64,000 nucleotides of DNA from JAOUEA01 sp963821935. GTDB taxonomy: Bacteria; Actinomycetota; UBA4738; HRBIN12. The DNA lies in NCBI GenBank assembly GCA_963821935.1, contig CAWGFM010000005.1, forward strand, positions 124,001 through 188,000, read 5' to 3'. The notes under the pieces were generated by a model. The model saw only the letters and a program-made list of their open reading frames with translations, was not told where the DNA came from and ran no database searches. Position numbers and translations under genes: made by a program. Shown one piece after another: positions 43,273 through 52,922 of the stretch (position 1 is its first letter; every line of letters begins with the position of its first letter).

Positions 43273-45794
43273 GCTCACGGTCGAAGGCTTCCGCTCGTAT
43301 CGGGGTCCGACGACCTTCGACTGGCGTGATCGGCGGCTGGTGGGCATCGTGGGGCCCATCGGAGCGGGCAAGTCCTCGATCCTGGACGCGGTGGCGTTCG
43401 CGTTGTACGGCAAGACTCCGGGAGTCATCCAGAACACGAAGTCGTTGATCCACCAGCTGTGCGATCAGGCGCACGTCGCGCTGACGTTCGAGGTCGACGG
43501 GCAGGTGTGGAAGGCGGTCCGGGCCCCCAAGCGCAAAGGGCAATCGGGCCACCAGCTCTTCCGGCTCGCGGAGGACTCACCCGACGCGGCGACGCTGGAC
43601 ACCGTCGAGCGTGAGGGACCGGTCAATGCTCGGATCGAGGGGCTGCTGGGCATGGATTTCGCGGCATTCTGCCGATCGGTCTTGCTGGCGCAGAATCGCT
43701 TCAGCGAGTTCCTCACGGCCACCCCCACCGAGCGCGACAAGGTGCTGAAGGGCGTGTTCGGCTACGAACGACTCGATGCGGCCAAGACCACCGCGGAGCG
43801 CCGGCTGGACCGCGAGGAAGCGACGCTCGAAGCCCTCGCCCGTGAGCGCACGACGCGTGCAGGAGGCTCGGACGCGGCTGGAGGAGGCCAGGATCCGCGC
43901 CGGATCTGCACAGGCTCGGCTGAAGGCCTTCGACGACGCCGCGCCGGAGATCGACAAGCATCGCCAGGCACAGGCCGCGGCCGATGCCGACCGGATCGCG
44001 GCCGAGCAGCGCATCGGGGCGCTGGAGTCCATCGCGGGAACCCTGCCGCCCGGCGATCAGGTCGAGGCTGTCCTGTCGGCGGCGCGCCAGGCTCGGGGCA
44101 GCGTCGATGAGGCGCGCGGCGTGGCTACTCAGGCCGAAGCAGCTCGTGCGGCCGCCGACGCAGAGCTCGCCCTGGTGCACGAGCGACTCGGCGACCGCGA
44201 GCAGCTCCGGTCGTTCGAGAAGCTGGTCGATCGTCACACCGCGCTCGCCGAGGCGGCCGCCCAGGCGCTCGAAGCCCACCGCCTGGCCGAGGCCGCACAG
44301 GCTGCAGCCGCGGCCGATCTCGAAGGGCGGCTCCAGGGTGCGGTCGAGGCAGCCGAAGCGTCAGCGCGGTCCGAAGATCTGCTCGTGGAGGCGAGCGCCG
44401 CCACGGCCCTGGCTCGGACCGCCGTCGACGAGGCCCGCCACGCGGAGATGGCACACGGCTTGCGAGGCACGCTCACCGCGGGGCGACCATGCCCTGTCTG
44501 TGAGCAGCCGGTGGCGACCCTGCCCCGCACGACCGCTGCGCCGAAGAAGCTGGCTTCCACGTCCAAGGCCCTCCAGAAGCGAGAGGCCGCCGAGGCGAAG
44601 ACGCGACAGGACAAGGAGCGTCGGGCCGCCGCCGTGGGCGCCGCCGAGACCGCGGTGAGCGAGGCGGAGATCAGGGCGGCGCAGGCGGGACGCGGGACCG
44701 ACGCTGCTTCCGAAGGGGTACGCGCAGCCGAGGCGGAGCTCGCGGCCATCAAGGACCAGCTCACCGAACGCCTCGGCGAGGGTGAACCGCTGACACTGGT
44801 CAGCGCCGTCGAGGCCCACCTCACGGCGGCCGAGCTCGCGGCCACACACGCATCGGACGCCATGGAGCACGCACGCCGTGCGCTCGACCTGGCACGGGAG
44901 CACGCCGAGGAGGCGGACCGAGCGATGTCGAACCTGGCGAATGCGCTGGCGGGTGCCTGGGGCGGGCTCGACGAGCCACGGGCGATCCAGCCCGATCCGG
45001 AGGACGTGCGTGCGGCGTTCGTCGATGCGGGCGAGACGATCGTCGACCGGCTGCAGGAGGCACACGACGGCGCCAAGGAGGCGGCCGACCGCATCTCGCA
45101 GGCCACCGAGGGCACGGCTCGCGTGCTGGTATCGCTGGGATTGTCGCCGGACGAGGACTTCGTCGCCGCTCGTGCGGAGGCAGGTGCCACGTTCGCCGCC
45201 GCATCGGGAGCCATCGAGGAGCTCGAGTCCCACGTCGCCCGCGCCGGCGATCTGGAGCGAGACGTCCTGGCCGCGGAGGGACGTCGCGCGGTCGCCAAGC
45301 GTCTGGCCGATGACCTGAAGCCCTCCCGCTTCCTCGCCTTCCTCCTGGAAGAGGAGCGCGCGGAGCTGGCCGAACTGGGGAGCGGCCTGTTCGAGACCCT
45401 CACGGACGACACCTACCGCTTCGCGGCCGACGATAGCTTCGACATCGTGGACCTCAACGCTGCCGATCGAGCCCGCAAGGCGGACTCTCTCTCGGGCGGC
45501 GAGACGTTCCTCGCCTCGCTGGCGCTGGCACTGGCCCTGGCACAGATGGTGGCGCGCGGGGGCGGACGCCTCGACGCGTTCTTCCTGGACGAGGGCTTCG
45601 GCTCGCTGGACCCCGAACACCTCGACCGAGCCATGGACGGGATCGGTCGCCTGGTGGCCGACGACGACCATCGCCTGGTGGTGCTGGTGAGCCATGTCGC
45701 CGAGATGCGCGCCGCGGTCGAAGACCTCATCGTGTTGGACAAGGACGATCGCACCGGCGACACCGTCGTCGTGAGCGGCGCGGCCCTGGCCTGA
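43259..45794 (+). CDS. sbcC: Exonuclease SbcCD, SbcC (Rad50-like) subunit; frameshifted
   Basis: SMC-like ATPase partner of SbcD. The first frame holds the Walker A GPIGAGKSS (about 32-40) and the Q-loop region LLAQNRFSEFL. The second holds long coiled coils around a zinc-hook CPVC (about 411-414), then the ABC signature LSGGETFLASLALALALAQM and Walker B AFFLDEGFGSLDPEHLD. The frames join at about 43848-43860; removing one base gives about 844 residues, a normal SbcC size with the hook near the middle. The insertion sits in ordinary coiled-coil sequence, so an assembly indel is likely. Confidence 0.9.
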
Positions 45795-45938
45795 GACCGA
45801 CCCCAGCCGACCCCCCCGACGGTCTCCTCCAGGACGGACTGAATCTGGGGCACCGACCTGCCGATAACCCACGCACGCGGATCGTGGGCGCGGCTTCTTG
45901 GACGCGGCCATGGGCGCGACCTTGCCAGAGGGGGCAAC

Positions 45939-48883
45939 GTGGCAACGACGAAGAACGGGAACACCGATCTCGGCAGGATCGTCCCTGCCGTGGTCGTCGG
46001 CGTGCTGTTGACCGGCATCCTCGGATCGGTCGTCATGGGGATCCGCGCGAAGAGCGCGGCCATCGCCACCACGGAGGCCCAGGCCACCACGATCACCGAC
46101 AGCTCCTTGACGTTGGTGTTCAGGCCCGACGATCTCGATGCGGCTGCCACCGGTGACCGCGTGACCAACCTCACCGATCAGGTCGACACCGTGGTGCTGG
46201 ACCCCAGCGATTTCGACGGCGTGACCCTGTGGTCGCCCGAAGGCACGATCCTGTACTCGACCGATGAGGGCCGCATCGGCAATCGCCTGGACGGCGAGCG
46301 CGATCGTATCCGGGAAGCCCTGCGCGGCAAGCCGCAAAGCTCGGTCGCGAACGGAGAGATCTCCGTCATGGTGCCGTTGAAGTTCGCCTCGGGCGTCGGG
46401 GAGCCCGCCGTGGTCGAGCTGACACGCACCGATGCACCGGTCGCCATGGCGACCAGCGCGTGGCGCACCAGCGCGATCTTCATCGCCCTGGCGCTGCTCA
46501 TCGTGATCGGACTCCTGCTCTGGTTCCGGTTCTCGCCCGAGCCGGAGGAAGAGCACCCCGTGATGCGACGGGCCGAGGAGCGCTCGCATCAGCCTGCTTC
46601 CGCACCCTCTCCGGCCTCGCGTTCGATCTCCGTCGCTCCGGCGGGGATGAAGGAAGAGGCCGACGCGCGGCGGATGGCCGAGGATCGAGCGCGCGCTGCC
46701 GAGGAGCGACTGGGCGTGCTCCAGGAGCAGTACCGCAACACGCTGGAAGAGCTGCAGGTGGCGCACCGTCAGGCGCAACAGACGGCGGGACGCCCCGATC
46801 CTCGTCTCGAAGAGCGTGCCATGCAGGCAGAATCGCGAGCCCGTCAGCTGGAGGAACACGCCCGCTCCGCCGAGGAGCGCGCCCGCGCACTCGAGGATCG
46901 GGCTCGTGAGCTCGAAGGCCGCGCGGGACTGTTCGAACGCCAGGCGGCCTCGACCCAAGCTGAACTCGAGGAGCTGGGGCGACGCATGGCCGAGCGAGCC
47001 CTGGACGAAGACGACCGGCATGGCGACGACGCCGGCCCCCATCCCGCAGAGCACGAGGTGATCGGGCTCCGCGCGGAGCTGGAAGGAGCCCAGACGCAGC
47101 TGTCGATGGCACGTCGCGAGCTGGCGAGCTTGCAAGCGCAGGAGGAGCAGGCACGGGACCTGCGAGGCGACCTGGACACGATCAACGTCGAGGCGATCCA
47201 AGCCCGCGAGTCAGCGGAGAACGCGCAGGCGGAGCTACAGCTGCGCTCCCAGGAGCTGGCGGATCTGCGCAACGAGCTGCGGGCACTGCGGACCGAGGAA
47301 CAGCGAGCGGCGATGCTCGAGGACGAGCTTCGTGCGTCGAAGGCCGAGCTGCAGAGCGTGGGTGCCTCGCACCGAGCCGACCTGGTCGAGCGCGAGGCCG
47401 AGCTGGAGGAGAAGGTCCGCGCGATGCGCGAAGAGTTCCAGACCGAGCTCACGCGCATGGAGGCGCAATACCGGGAGCAGATGGCCCAACGCGAGCTCGA
47501 GCTGTCCGAACGCGTCTCCGGTGCGGAGGATGCGGCTTCGCAACGGCTGGATACCGCCGAGCGGGAGTTGGCCGAGCGAGCCAAGCGGTTCGAACGGGCC
47601 GAGGACGATATCGCGAAGGCCACCGCCGAAGCCCAGCACTTGGGAGGGGAGCTCACGATCGCTCAGGCGGAGCTCGAGACCACCGTGGCCCAGTTGCAGG
47701 CAGAGACCGAACGCGCGCGCGCGCTGAGCGAACGGCTGGCCGCAGGTGGAGGGCAGCTCCCAAGAGTCCACGGTGGCCACGCAGCGCCTCGCCGCCGACC
47801 TGAACGCTGCCGCGCAGGAGAACGCCGATCTGAACCGGCGCCTCCAGGAGATCGAGGCCCGGCGCGCGCTCGAGATCGCCGACGCCGAAGGCCGGGCCGA
47901 CCTCGACGACATCCTGCGCGTGACCCAGGAGCGGCTCGCGGGCCAGACCGAGAAGCTGATCGCGGCCGAAGAGCGCGCCCAGAAGATGGAGAAGCAGTTC
48001 CACGCGGCGGGCGAGCGCCTGGAAGAGGTGGAAGCCGAGCTCCGCCAGCAGCAGATGGCGCAGGCGATGCGCGAGATCCGGGGCGAAGGACACGAGGGAG
48101 GCACCGATGAGGCACCCGCGATCGCGGTGAGCGAGCTCGCCCAGACCGATGACCGCCGAGCAGCGTCACCGTTCATGAAGGAACTCTCGCTCGACGCCAA
48201 GAAGTCGCTGACCCGCATCCTGGGGATCACCCAGATCCTCAAGCACAAGAAGGACGCGAAAGAGCAAGCCCAGCTCGTCCGCCAGCTCACGGCTCACACG
48301 CGCCGGCTCGACCACATCGTCGCCGATCTGGCCGACGCAGAACGTCTCGCGCACGGGATCGTGGAGCTCACGGTCCGGCGCACCGACCTCGAGCCCTTGA
48401 TCCATGCGGGTCGTGGAGGAATCGGGACTGGAGGCCGACCACGAGATGCGCGTGCACGCCGAGCGCCTGGTGCTGGCGATCGACCCGCAGCGGACCGAGC
48501 AGATCATCGCCGGCCTCCTGCGCATCTCGGGAGACCGGACCCCGCCCAAGAAGGCCATCACGATCCGTCTGCTGCAGGCTGACGGCGGCGGCACGATCGT
48601 GGTGGAGGACCCTGAGCCGTCCTCGGACGCCTCGATGAGCCCCGTCGTCCAGCGCTTCGCCGAGGTGCAGGGCGGGTGGGCCAAGGTCGAGAGCAACGGG
48701 TCGGGGGGCTCAGCGTTCTCGGTGTATCTGCCCGATGGTGCAGGCATCGGCGATCCCGCTGGCGGCCCGGGCGCGGGGCGCGAGGTCAAGGTGGTCGTGG
48801 ACGAGCCCATGGAGACGTGGGTGCCGCACGACGAGAAGGCCATGGTGGACGAGCTCCACCGTCTGTCGAACGCCGAAGACTGA
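45939..48883 (+). CDS. Membrane coiled-coil histidine-kinase-like protein without the phospho-His; two frameshifts
   Basis: About 980 residues after removing one extra base near 47742 and one near 48409. Two membrane spans (about 13-33 and 183-202) bracket a sensor-like ectodomain (LTLVFRPDDLDA, GVTLWSPEGTILYS, IREALRGKPQ). About 400 residues of alanine/glutamate-rich coiled coil follow. The end is a HisKA-like pair of helices (SPFMKELSLDAKKSLTRILGITQIL) and a degraded HATPase region (RTEQIIAGLLRISGD, GGWAKVESNGSGGSAFSVYLP). The usual SHE[LF]R motif reads SLDAKK, so the phospho-accepting His is absent. GTG 45939 has AGAGGGGG upstream. Signalling without autophosphorylation is inferred. Confidence 0.72.
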
Positions 48884-48900
48884 TCCCGCCATGCAGGTCG

Positions 48901-50085
48901 CTACGGGCGACGCAGGATCAGGGCGTCGCCCTGGCCTCCGCCGCCGCAGATGGCCGCGCCGCCCAACGTCACACCACGCCGCGCCATCTCGGTCGCCAGC
49001 GTCAGCACGATGCGCGCGCCGCTGGCACCGATGGGATGACCCAGAGCGACCGCTCCACCGTTCACGTTGACCAGTTCGTCATCGACCCCGAGCATGCGCG
49101 CGGTGTGCACCGGCACGGCGGCGAACGCCTCGTTCACCTCGAACAGGCCGAGGTCCGCGACGTCCAGGCTCGCCCGCTTGAGCGCCTTCTGCAACGCCAG
49201 CGCCGGCACCGTGTGCAGCGATGGGTACCGGTCGGCCGACATGCCGTAGGCGACGATCTCGGCGAGCGGCTCCAGATGCATGCGATCGGCCACCTCGGCG
49301 CTGACCACCACCACGGCGGCGGCACCATCGGAGATCTGTGATGCGTTGCCGGCCGTCACCGTGCCCTCCGGCGTGAAGGCCGGGCGCAAGCGCGCGAGCC
49401 GCTCGGCGGTGGTATCGGGGCGGACGCCCTCGTCCCGCGCGAACGACAGCGGCTCCCCCGTGCGCTGGGCCACCTCGACCGGGACCACCTCGTCGGCGAG
49501 GCGGTCGTGTTCCCACGCCTCGTGCGCGCGGTGGTGCGAGCGGGCCGCCCACGCGTCCTGCGCCTCCCGGCTGACGCCCAGCTCGGCGCTGATCGCATCG
49601 GTGCCGGCTCCCATGTGCTGGTCGTCGAAGGCGCACCACAGGCCGTCGTGGATCAACGAGTCGAGCATGGGGGCGTCGCCGAGCCGCGAGCCCTTCCGCG
49701 CATCCGGCACCAGGAACGGTGCGTTCGTCATGGATTCCATGCCGCCGGCGACCACGATCTCGACCTCGCCGGCGCGGATCATCTGATCCGCCATCGCGAT
49801 CGCGGACATGCCGGACAGACACACCTTGTTGACGGTGATGGCGGGTGTCTCCTTGGGGATCCCCGCGGCGATGGCTGCCTGGCGCGACGTGATCTGACCC
49901 TGGCCGGCCTGGAGCACGTGACCCATGATCGTGTAGTCGACCTGCTCGGGGGCCACCGACGAGCGCTCCAACGCCTCGCGGATGGCCACGGCGCCCAGGT
50001 CGACCGCACGGAACCCGGCCAGCGAGCCGCCGAACTTGCCGATGGGGGTGCGGGCCCCCGCCACGATCACGGAGCTCGTCGTCAT
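48901..50085 (-). CDS. Acetyl-CoA C-acetyltransferase (thiolase)
   Basis: A 394-residue thiolase. The active-site Cys lies in VNKVCLSGMSAIAMA, the second motif is VNVNGGAVALGHPIGASGARIV and the terminal acid/base Cys is in AAICGGGGQGDA. NEAFAAVPVHTARM is also present. The length and motifs fit biosynthetic AtoB/PhaA-type enzymes condensing two acetyl-CoA. With the crotonyl-CoA carboxylase/reductase-like gene nearby it could supply acetoacetyl-CoA. It is convergent with the kinase-like gene, with 17 bases between stops. Confidence 0.93.
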   Translation of the reverse strand: MTTSSVIVAGARTPIGKFGGSLAGFRAVDLGAVAIREALERSSVAPEQVDYTIMGHVLQAGQGQITSRQAAIAAGIPKETPAITVNKVCLSGMSAIAMADQMIRAGEVEIVVAGGMESMTNAPFLVPDARKGSRLGDAPMLDSLIHDGLWCAFDDQHMGAGTDAISAELGVSREAQDAWAARSHHRAHEAWEHDRLADEVVPVEVAQRTGEPLSFARDEGVRPDTTAERLARLRPAFTPEGTVTAGNASQISDGAAAVVVVSAEVADRMHLEPLAEIVAYGMSADRYPSLHTVPALALQKALKRASLDVADLGLFEVNEAFAAVPVHTARMLGVDDELVNVNGGAVALGHPIGASGARIVLTLATEMARRGVTLGGAAICGGGGQGDALILRRP

Positions 50086-50129
50086 GGACGCCAGTCTATC
50101 GCCGGGCCGTCATCGGCCCGCTTCCTGGG

Positions 50130-51950
50130 TCACGAACGGTTGGACAGAGCCTTCTCGATGACCTCGAGGATGTCGTCTCGCACCAGCTCGTCACGGGCGA
50201 TCAACGCGTCGCGGAGCGCGGCGTGCACGTCGCGGTTCTCCTCGAGCACCTCTCGGGTGCGTTGGCGCTGCGCCTCGAGGATGTCGTCGACGCGCTGGCG
50301 ACCCTCGCCGTCTGCCAGGACCTTGCCCACCAGGTTGGCGCCGCCGATCGGGCCCTGCGTCACCGCGTCGAAGGAGATGAGCGAGCCCGCCATGCCGAAC
50401 GAACCCACCATGGTGGCGGCCAAGGTCGTCGCATGGGCCAGGTCGCTCGCGGGGCCGGTACCGGTGTCACCGAGGAAGAGCTCCTCGGCGACCAGTCCGC
50501 CCAGCGCGATCCCGATGCCGGCCTCGATCTCGGTCCGGGTGCGCGTGAACCGTTCCTCGGAATCGCCGTGCGCCAACAGCCCCAGTGAGCCTCGCCGCTT
50601 GATGATCGACAGGACCTCGAGACGCCGGTTCTGGCCCACGAAGTAGGCGACGGTGGCGTGCCCCGCCTCGTGCGTGGCCACCGATTCGCGGTCGGCCTCG
50701 GTGTAGACGACCGGCTGTTTCAGGCCGATCTCCTCGTTGAACTTCGCCTCCATGACGTCGTCGAAGTTCATCTCTCGGCGCCCTTCACGCAGGGCCACCA
50801 GGAGGGACTCGTCGAAGAGATGCTCGATCATGACGGGCGTGTAGCCGAAGGTCTCGTACGCGATGCGCTCGCGGGTCTGTTCGTCGTCCAACTGCTGGTG
50901 ATGGCGCTTGCGGTTGAGGAAGAAGTCGATCAGCTCCGCACGGCCCTGCTTGGTGGGCACGTCGAAGTACAGACGCCGGTCGAAGCGGCCTGGGCGCACC
51001 AGGGCGGGGTCGAGCGAGTCGCCGCGGTTGGTCGCCGCGATCAGCAAGATGTTGTGGTACTCGGACTTGATGGGCGTCAGCTGGCGGTCGTTCGGCAGGT
51101 AGCCGTTGATGAAGCCGATCAGCTTCGCGCGCAGCCTGGTCCGCATGGGCGGCTGGTCGAAGGACTGCATCTGGATCAGCAGCTCGTTGACCATGGACCC
51201 CGTGTCGCCCATGCCGAAGTTGGAGACCGTCCGGGCCAGCGTGGTGGGCGATGCGTTGTCGCTGGCGTTGCCGCCGCGGCTCATGCCGATCGCGTCGATC
51301 TCCTCGATGAAGCCGATCGCGCCGCCTTCCTTGCGGGCGATCTTCCGCAGGTTCTTGAAGAACGACCGGATCCGGTAGGCGGTCATGCCCTGCCACATCG
51401 ACTGGAACGCCGGGGCCGAGATGAACAGGAACGGCACACCCGCCTGCTTCGCCATGGCCTTGGCCAGGTAGGTCTTGCCCGTGCCGGGTGGACCTTCGAA
51501 CAAGATGCCCCGCCTCGGCGTGCCACCCAGCTCGTCGCGGAACGTCGCGTAGCCGAGGAAGACGTCGAGCGAACGCACGACCTCGTCGACCTGCGTGTCG
51601 AGACCCTTGATCTCAGTGAGGCCGACCTCGACCTGCTCGGGGTAGACCGTGACGTGCGGTGACCGGCCGTTCAGGAGGGGCAACGCCACCATCAGCATGA
51701 CCGGGATCAAGATCAGCAAGGGGAACAGCAGGATGACCCAGTCGTTCGGCAGTGAGGGCAGGGTCAGCGGGTGACCGCTCGAGTAGCGGTAATACAGGAA
51801 CAGGTCGATCAGACCGACCACGATGATCGCGCGAAGGATGCGCTTGAACTTCGTGCGCTCCCGCTGGCGGAAGACGTCAGCCCGACCCTTCTGCAGCAGC
51901 TGGGAACCCTGCAGCAACGCCGTGGTGCTGGCTTGCTCTTCGTTCGACAA
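50130..51950 (-). CDS. FtsH-like AAA+ metalloprotease, divergent
   Basis: A 606-residue membrane protease. Two spans (about 38-54 and 70-92) precede the AAA+ module. Walker A is GPPGTGKT (153-160), Walker B-like FIEEIDAIG (214-222) and the second region of homology LDPALVRPGRFDR (about 313-325). The M41 zinc site HEAGH is at about 427-431, with a third-ligand-like TGPASDLAHAT. It differs from FtsH in having Glu-Glu instead of Asp-Glu in Walker B and about 40 extra residues (about 225-300) before the second homology region. A TTG start at 51950 is supported by GAAGGAG six bases upstream. Confidence 0.87.
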   Translation of the reverse strand: MSNEEQASTTALLQGSQLLQKGRADVFRQRERTKFKRILRAIIVVGLIDLFLYYRYSSGHPLTLPSLPNDWVILLFPLLILIPVMLMVALPLLNGRSPHVTVYPEQVEVGLTEIKGLDTQVDEVVRSLDVFLGYATFRDELGGTPRRGILFEGPPGTGKTYLAKAMAKQAGVPFLFISAPAFQSMWQGMTAYRIRSFFKNLRKIARKEGGAIGFIEEIDAIGMSRGGNASDNASPTTLARTVSNFGMGDTGSMVNELLIQMQSFDQPPMRTRLRAKLIGFINGYLPNDRQLTPIKSEYHNILLIAATNRGDSLDPALVRPGRFDRRLYFDVPTKQGRAELIDFFLNRKRHHQQLDDEQTRERIAYETFGYTPVMIEHLFDESLLVALREGRREMNFDDVMEAKFNEEIGLKQPVVYTEADRESVATHEAGHATVAYFVGQNRRLEVLSIIKRRGSLGLLAHGDSEERFTRTRTEIEAGIGIALGGLVAEELFLGDTGTGPASDLAHATTLAATMVGSFGMAGSLISFDAVTQGPIGGANLVGKVLADGEGRQRVDDILEAQRQRTREVLEENRDVHAALRDALIARDELVRDDILEVIEKALSNRS

Positions 51951-52097
51951 GCGCTACTCCTTCGGGTCGGGCGTCTGGAACCCCAGGTGCGTGGTTCCTC
52001 GTGGGGACAAGGGTACGCCGGGAGGCCTCCCCCGGATATCGGCCGAACGGCCCGGATAGGGGCCGAACGCCGGTCGGCCCAAGGGTGAGCGGCTAGT

Positions 52098-52484
52098 GTG
52101 CGCCTCGTGGCTCGGAAGAAGCAGCCCCCCGTCAGCGACGAGGACAAGAAGGTGATCGGCGTCCTCCTGCGCGAGCTGCGGCGGGGGGCGGGCTACCGAT
52201 CGGTGGAGAAGGCTGCCGGCGTGCCGGCGTGCCCCGCGTCGCGCCAGACCATCTACGCGTACGAACGTGGGGGGCTGGTGCCCTCGCTCGCGCAATTCCT
52301 GGAGCTGACCGAGTTCTACGTGCTCGAGGCGCCGCTCGCCGTGCCCGGCGCGAAGGAACGCACAGACCTGCGGACGCTCGGGGTCTCGGCCGTGGCGCGG
52401 GTGCTGACGCTTCCGGCCTACCACGTCGCTGAAGCGAACGAGCTGATCGCTCGCTTGCAACCCGAGCTGGGAGGTGGGTCGTGA
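52098..52484 (+). CDS. XRE-like helix-turn-helix protein
   Basis: A 128-residue small protein. An N-terminal XRE-type region (about 20-70) has LLRELRRGAGYRSVEKAAGV, then ASRQTIYAYERGGLVPSLAQFLELTEFY. This resembles a lambda-repressor-like HTH in which the recognition helix follows the SRQTIYAYE turn. The remaining about 55 residues are helical. GTG 52098 is the start (GTG 52107 is alternative). It overlaps the epimerase gene by 4 bases, so it may regulate that gene or respond to its substrate; this is inference. Confidence 0.7.
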   Translation: MRLVARKKQPPVSDEDKKVIGVLLRELRRGAGYRSVEKAAGVPACPASRQTIYAYERGGLVPSLAQFLELTEFYVLEAPLAVPGAKERTDLRTLGVSAVARVLTLPAYHVAEANELIARLQPELGGGS

Positions 52485-52894
52485 CGCTGTCGCTGATCGA
52501 TGTGGACCATGTGGGGATCGCGGTCGCAGACCTCGAGGCCTCGGTGGCGAACTACACGCGGCTCCTCGGCGCCCAGCCCTCACACCGCGAGCGCGTCGAG
52601 GATCAAGGGGTGGAGGAGGTGCTGTTCGGAACGGGCAGGTCCTCCATCCAGTTGCTCGGAGCGCTCGGCCCCGACACCCCGGTGGGCAGGTTCGTGTCGA
52701 GCCGAGGTCCGGGTCTGCATCACATCGCCTACCGCGTGGACGACGTCCAGGACGCGCTTGCGCACCTGCGGGAGCAGGGCGCCGAGCTGATCGATGAAGC
52801 GCCCCGGGCAGGCTCCCGCAACACGCTCATCGCCTTCGTGCACCCGCGCTCGATGGGCGGCGTCCTCGTCGAGCTCGTCCAGACCCGCGCGTGA
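52481..52894 (+). CDS. mce: Methylmalonyl-CoA epimerase
   Basis: A 137-residue glyoxalase-fold enzyme that interconverts (2R)- and (2S)-methylmalonyl-CoA. Metal-ligand-like residues are in DVDHVGIAVADLE (His), GLHHIAYRVDDV (His) and GGVLVELVQ (Glu). EQGAELIDEAPRAGSRNTLIAFVHPRSMGG is a family signature. The GTG start overlaps the HTH gene. Its neighbours (crotonyl-CoA carboxylase/reductase-like and propionyl-CoA carboxylase beta) place it in propionate or ethylmalonyl-CoA metabolism. Confidence 0.9.
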   Translation: MTLSLIDVDHVGIAVADLEASVANYTRLLGAQPSHRERVEDQGVEEVLFGTGRSSIQLLGALGPDTPVGRFVSSRGPGLHHIAYRVDDVQDALAHLREQGAELIDEAPRAGSRNTLIAFVHPRSMGGVLVELVQTRA

Positions 52895-52922
52895 GCCATG
52901 AGCTGCGGGGCGGGGCTCGCGG

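Noticed and set aside
40363..43437. 1024-residue open frame on the minus strand opposite herA/sbcD
   Set aside because: Low-complexity His/Arg/Gly-rich translation without family motifs, antisense to well-supported genes; a GC-bias shadow.
44361..47201. 946-residue open frame on the minus strand opposite sbcC and the kinase-like gene
   Set aside because: Antisense to genes with clear motifs; composition is a mirror of Ala/Glu-rich coiled coil, no ribosome site.
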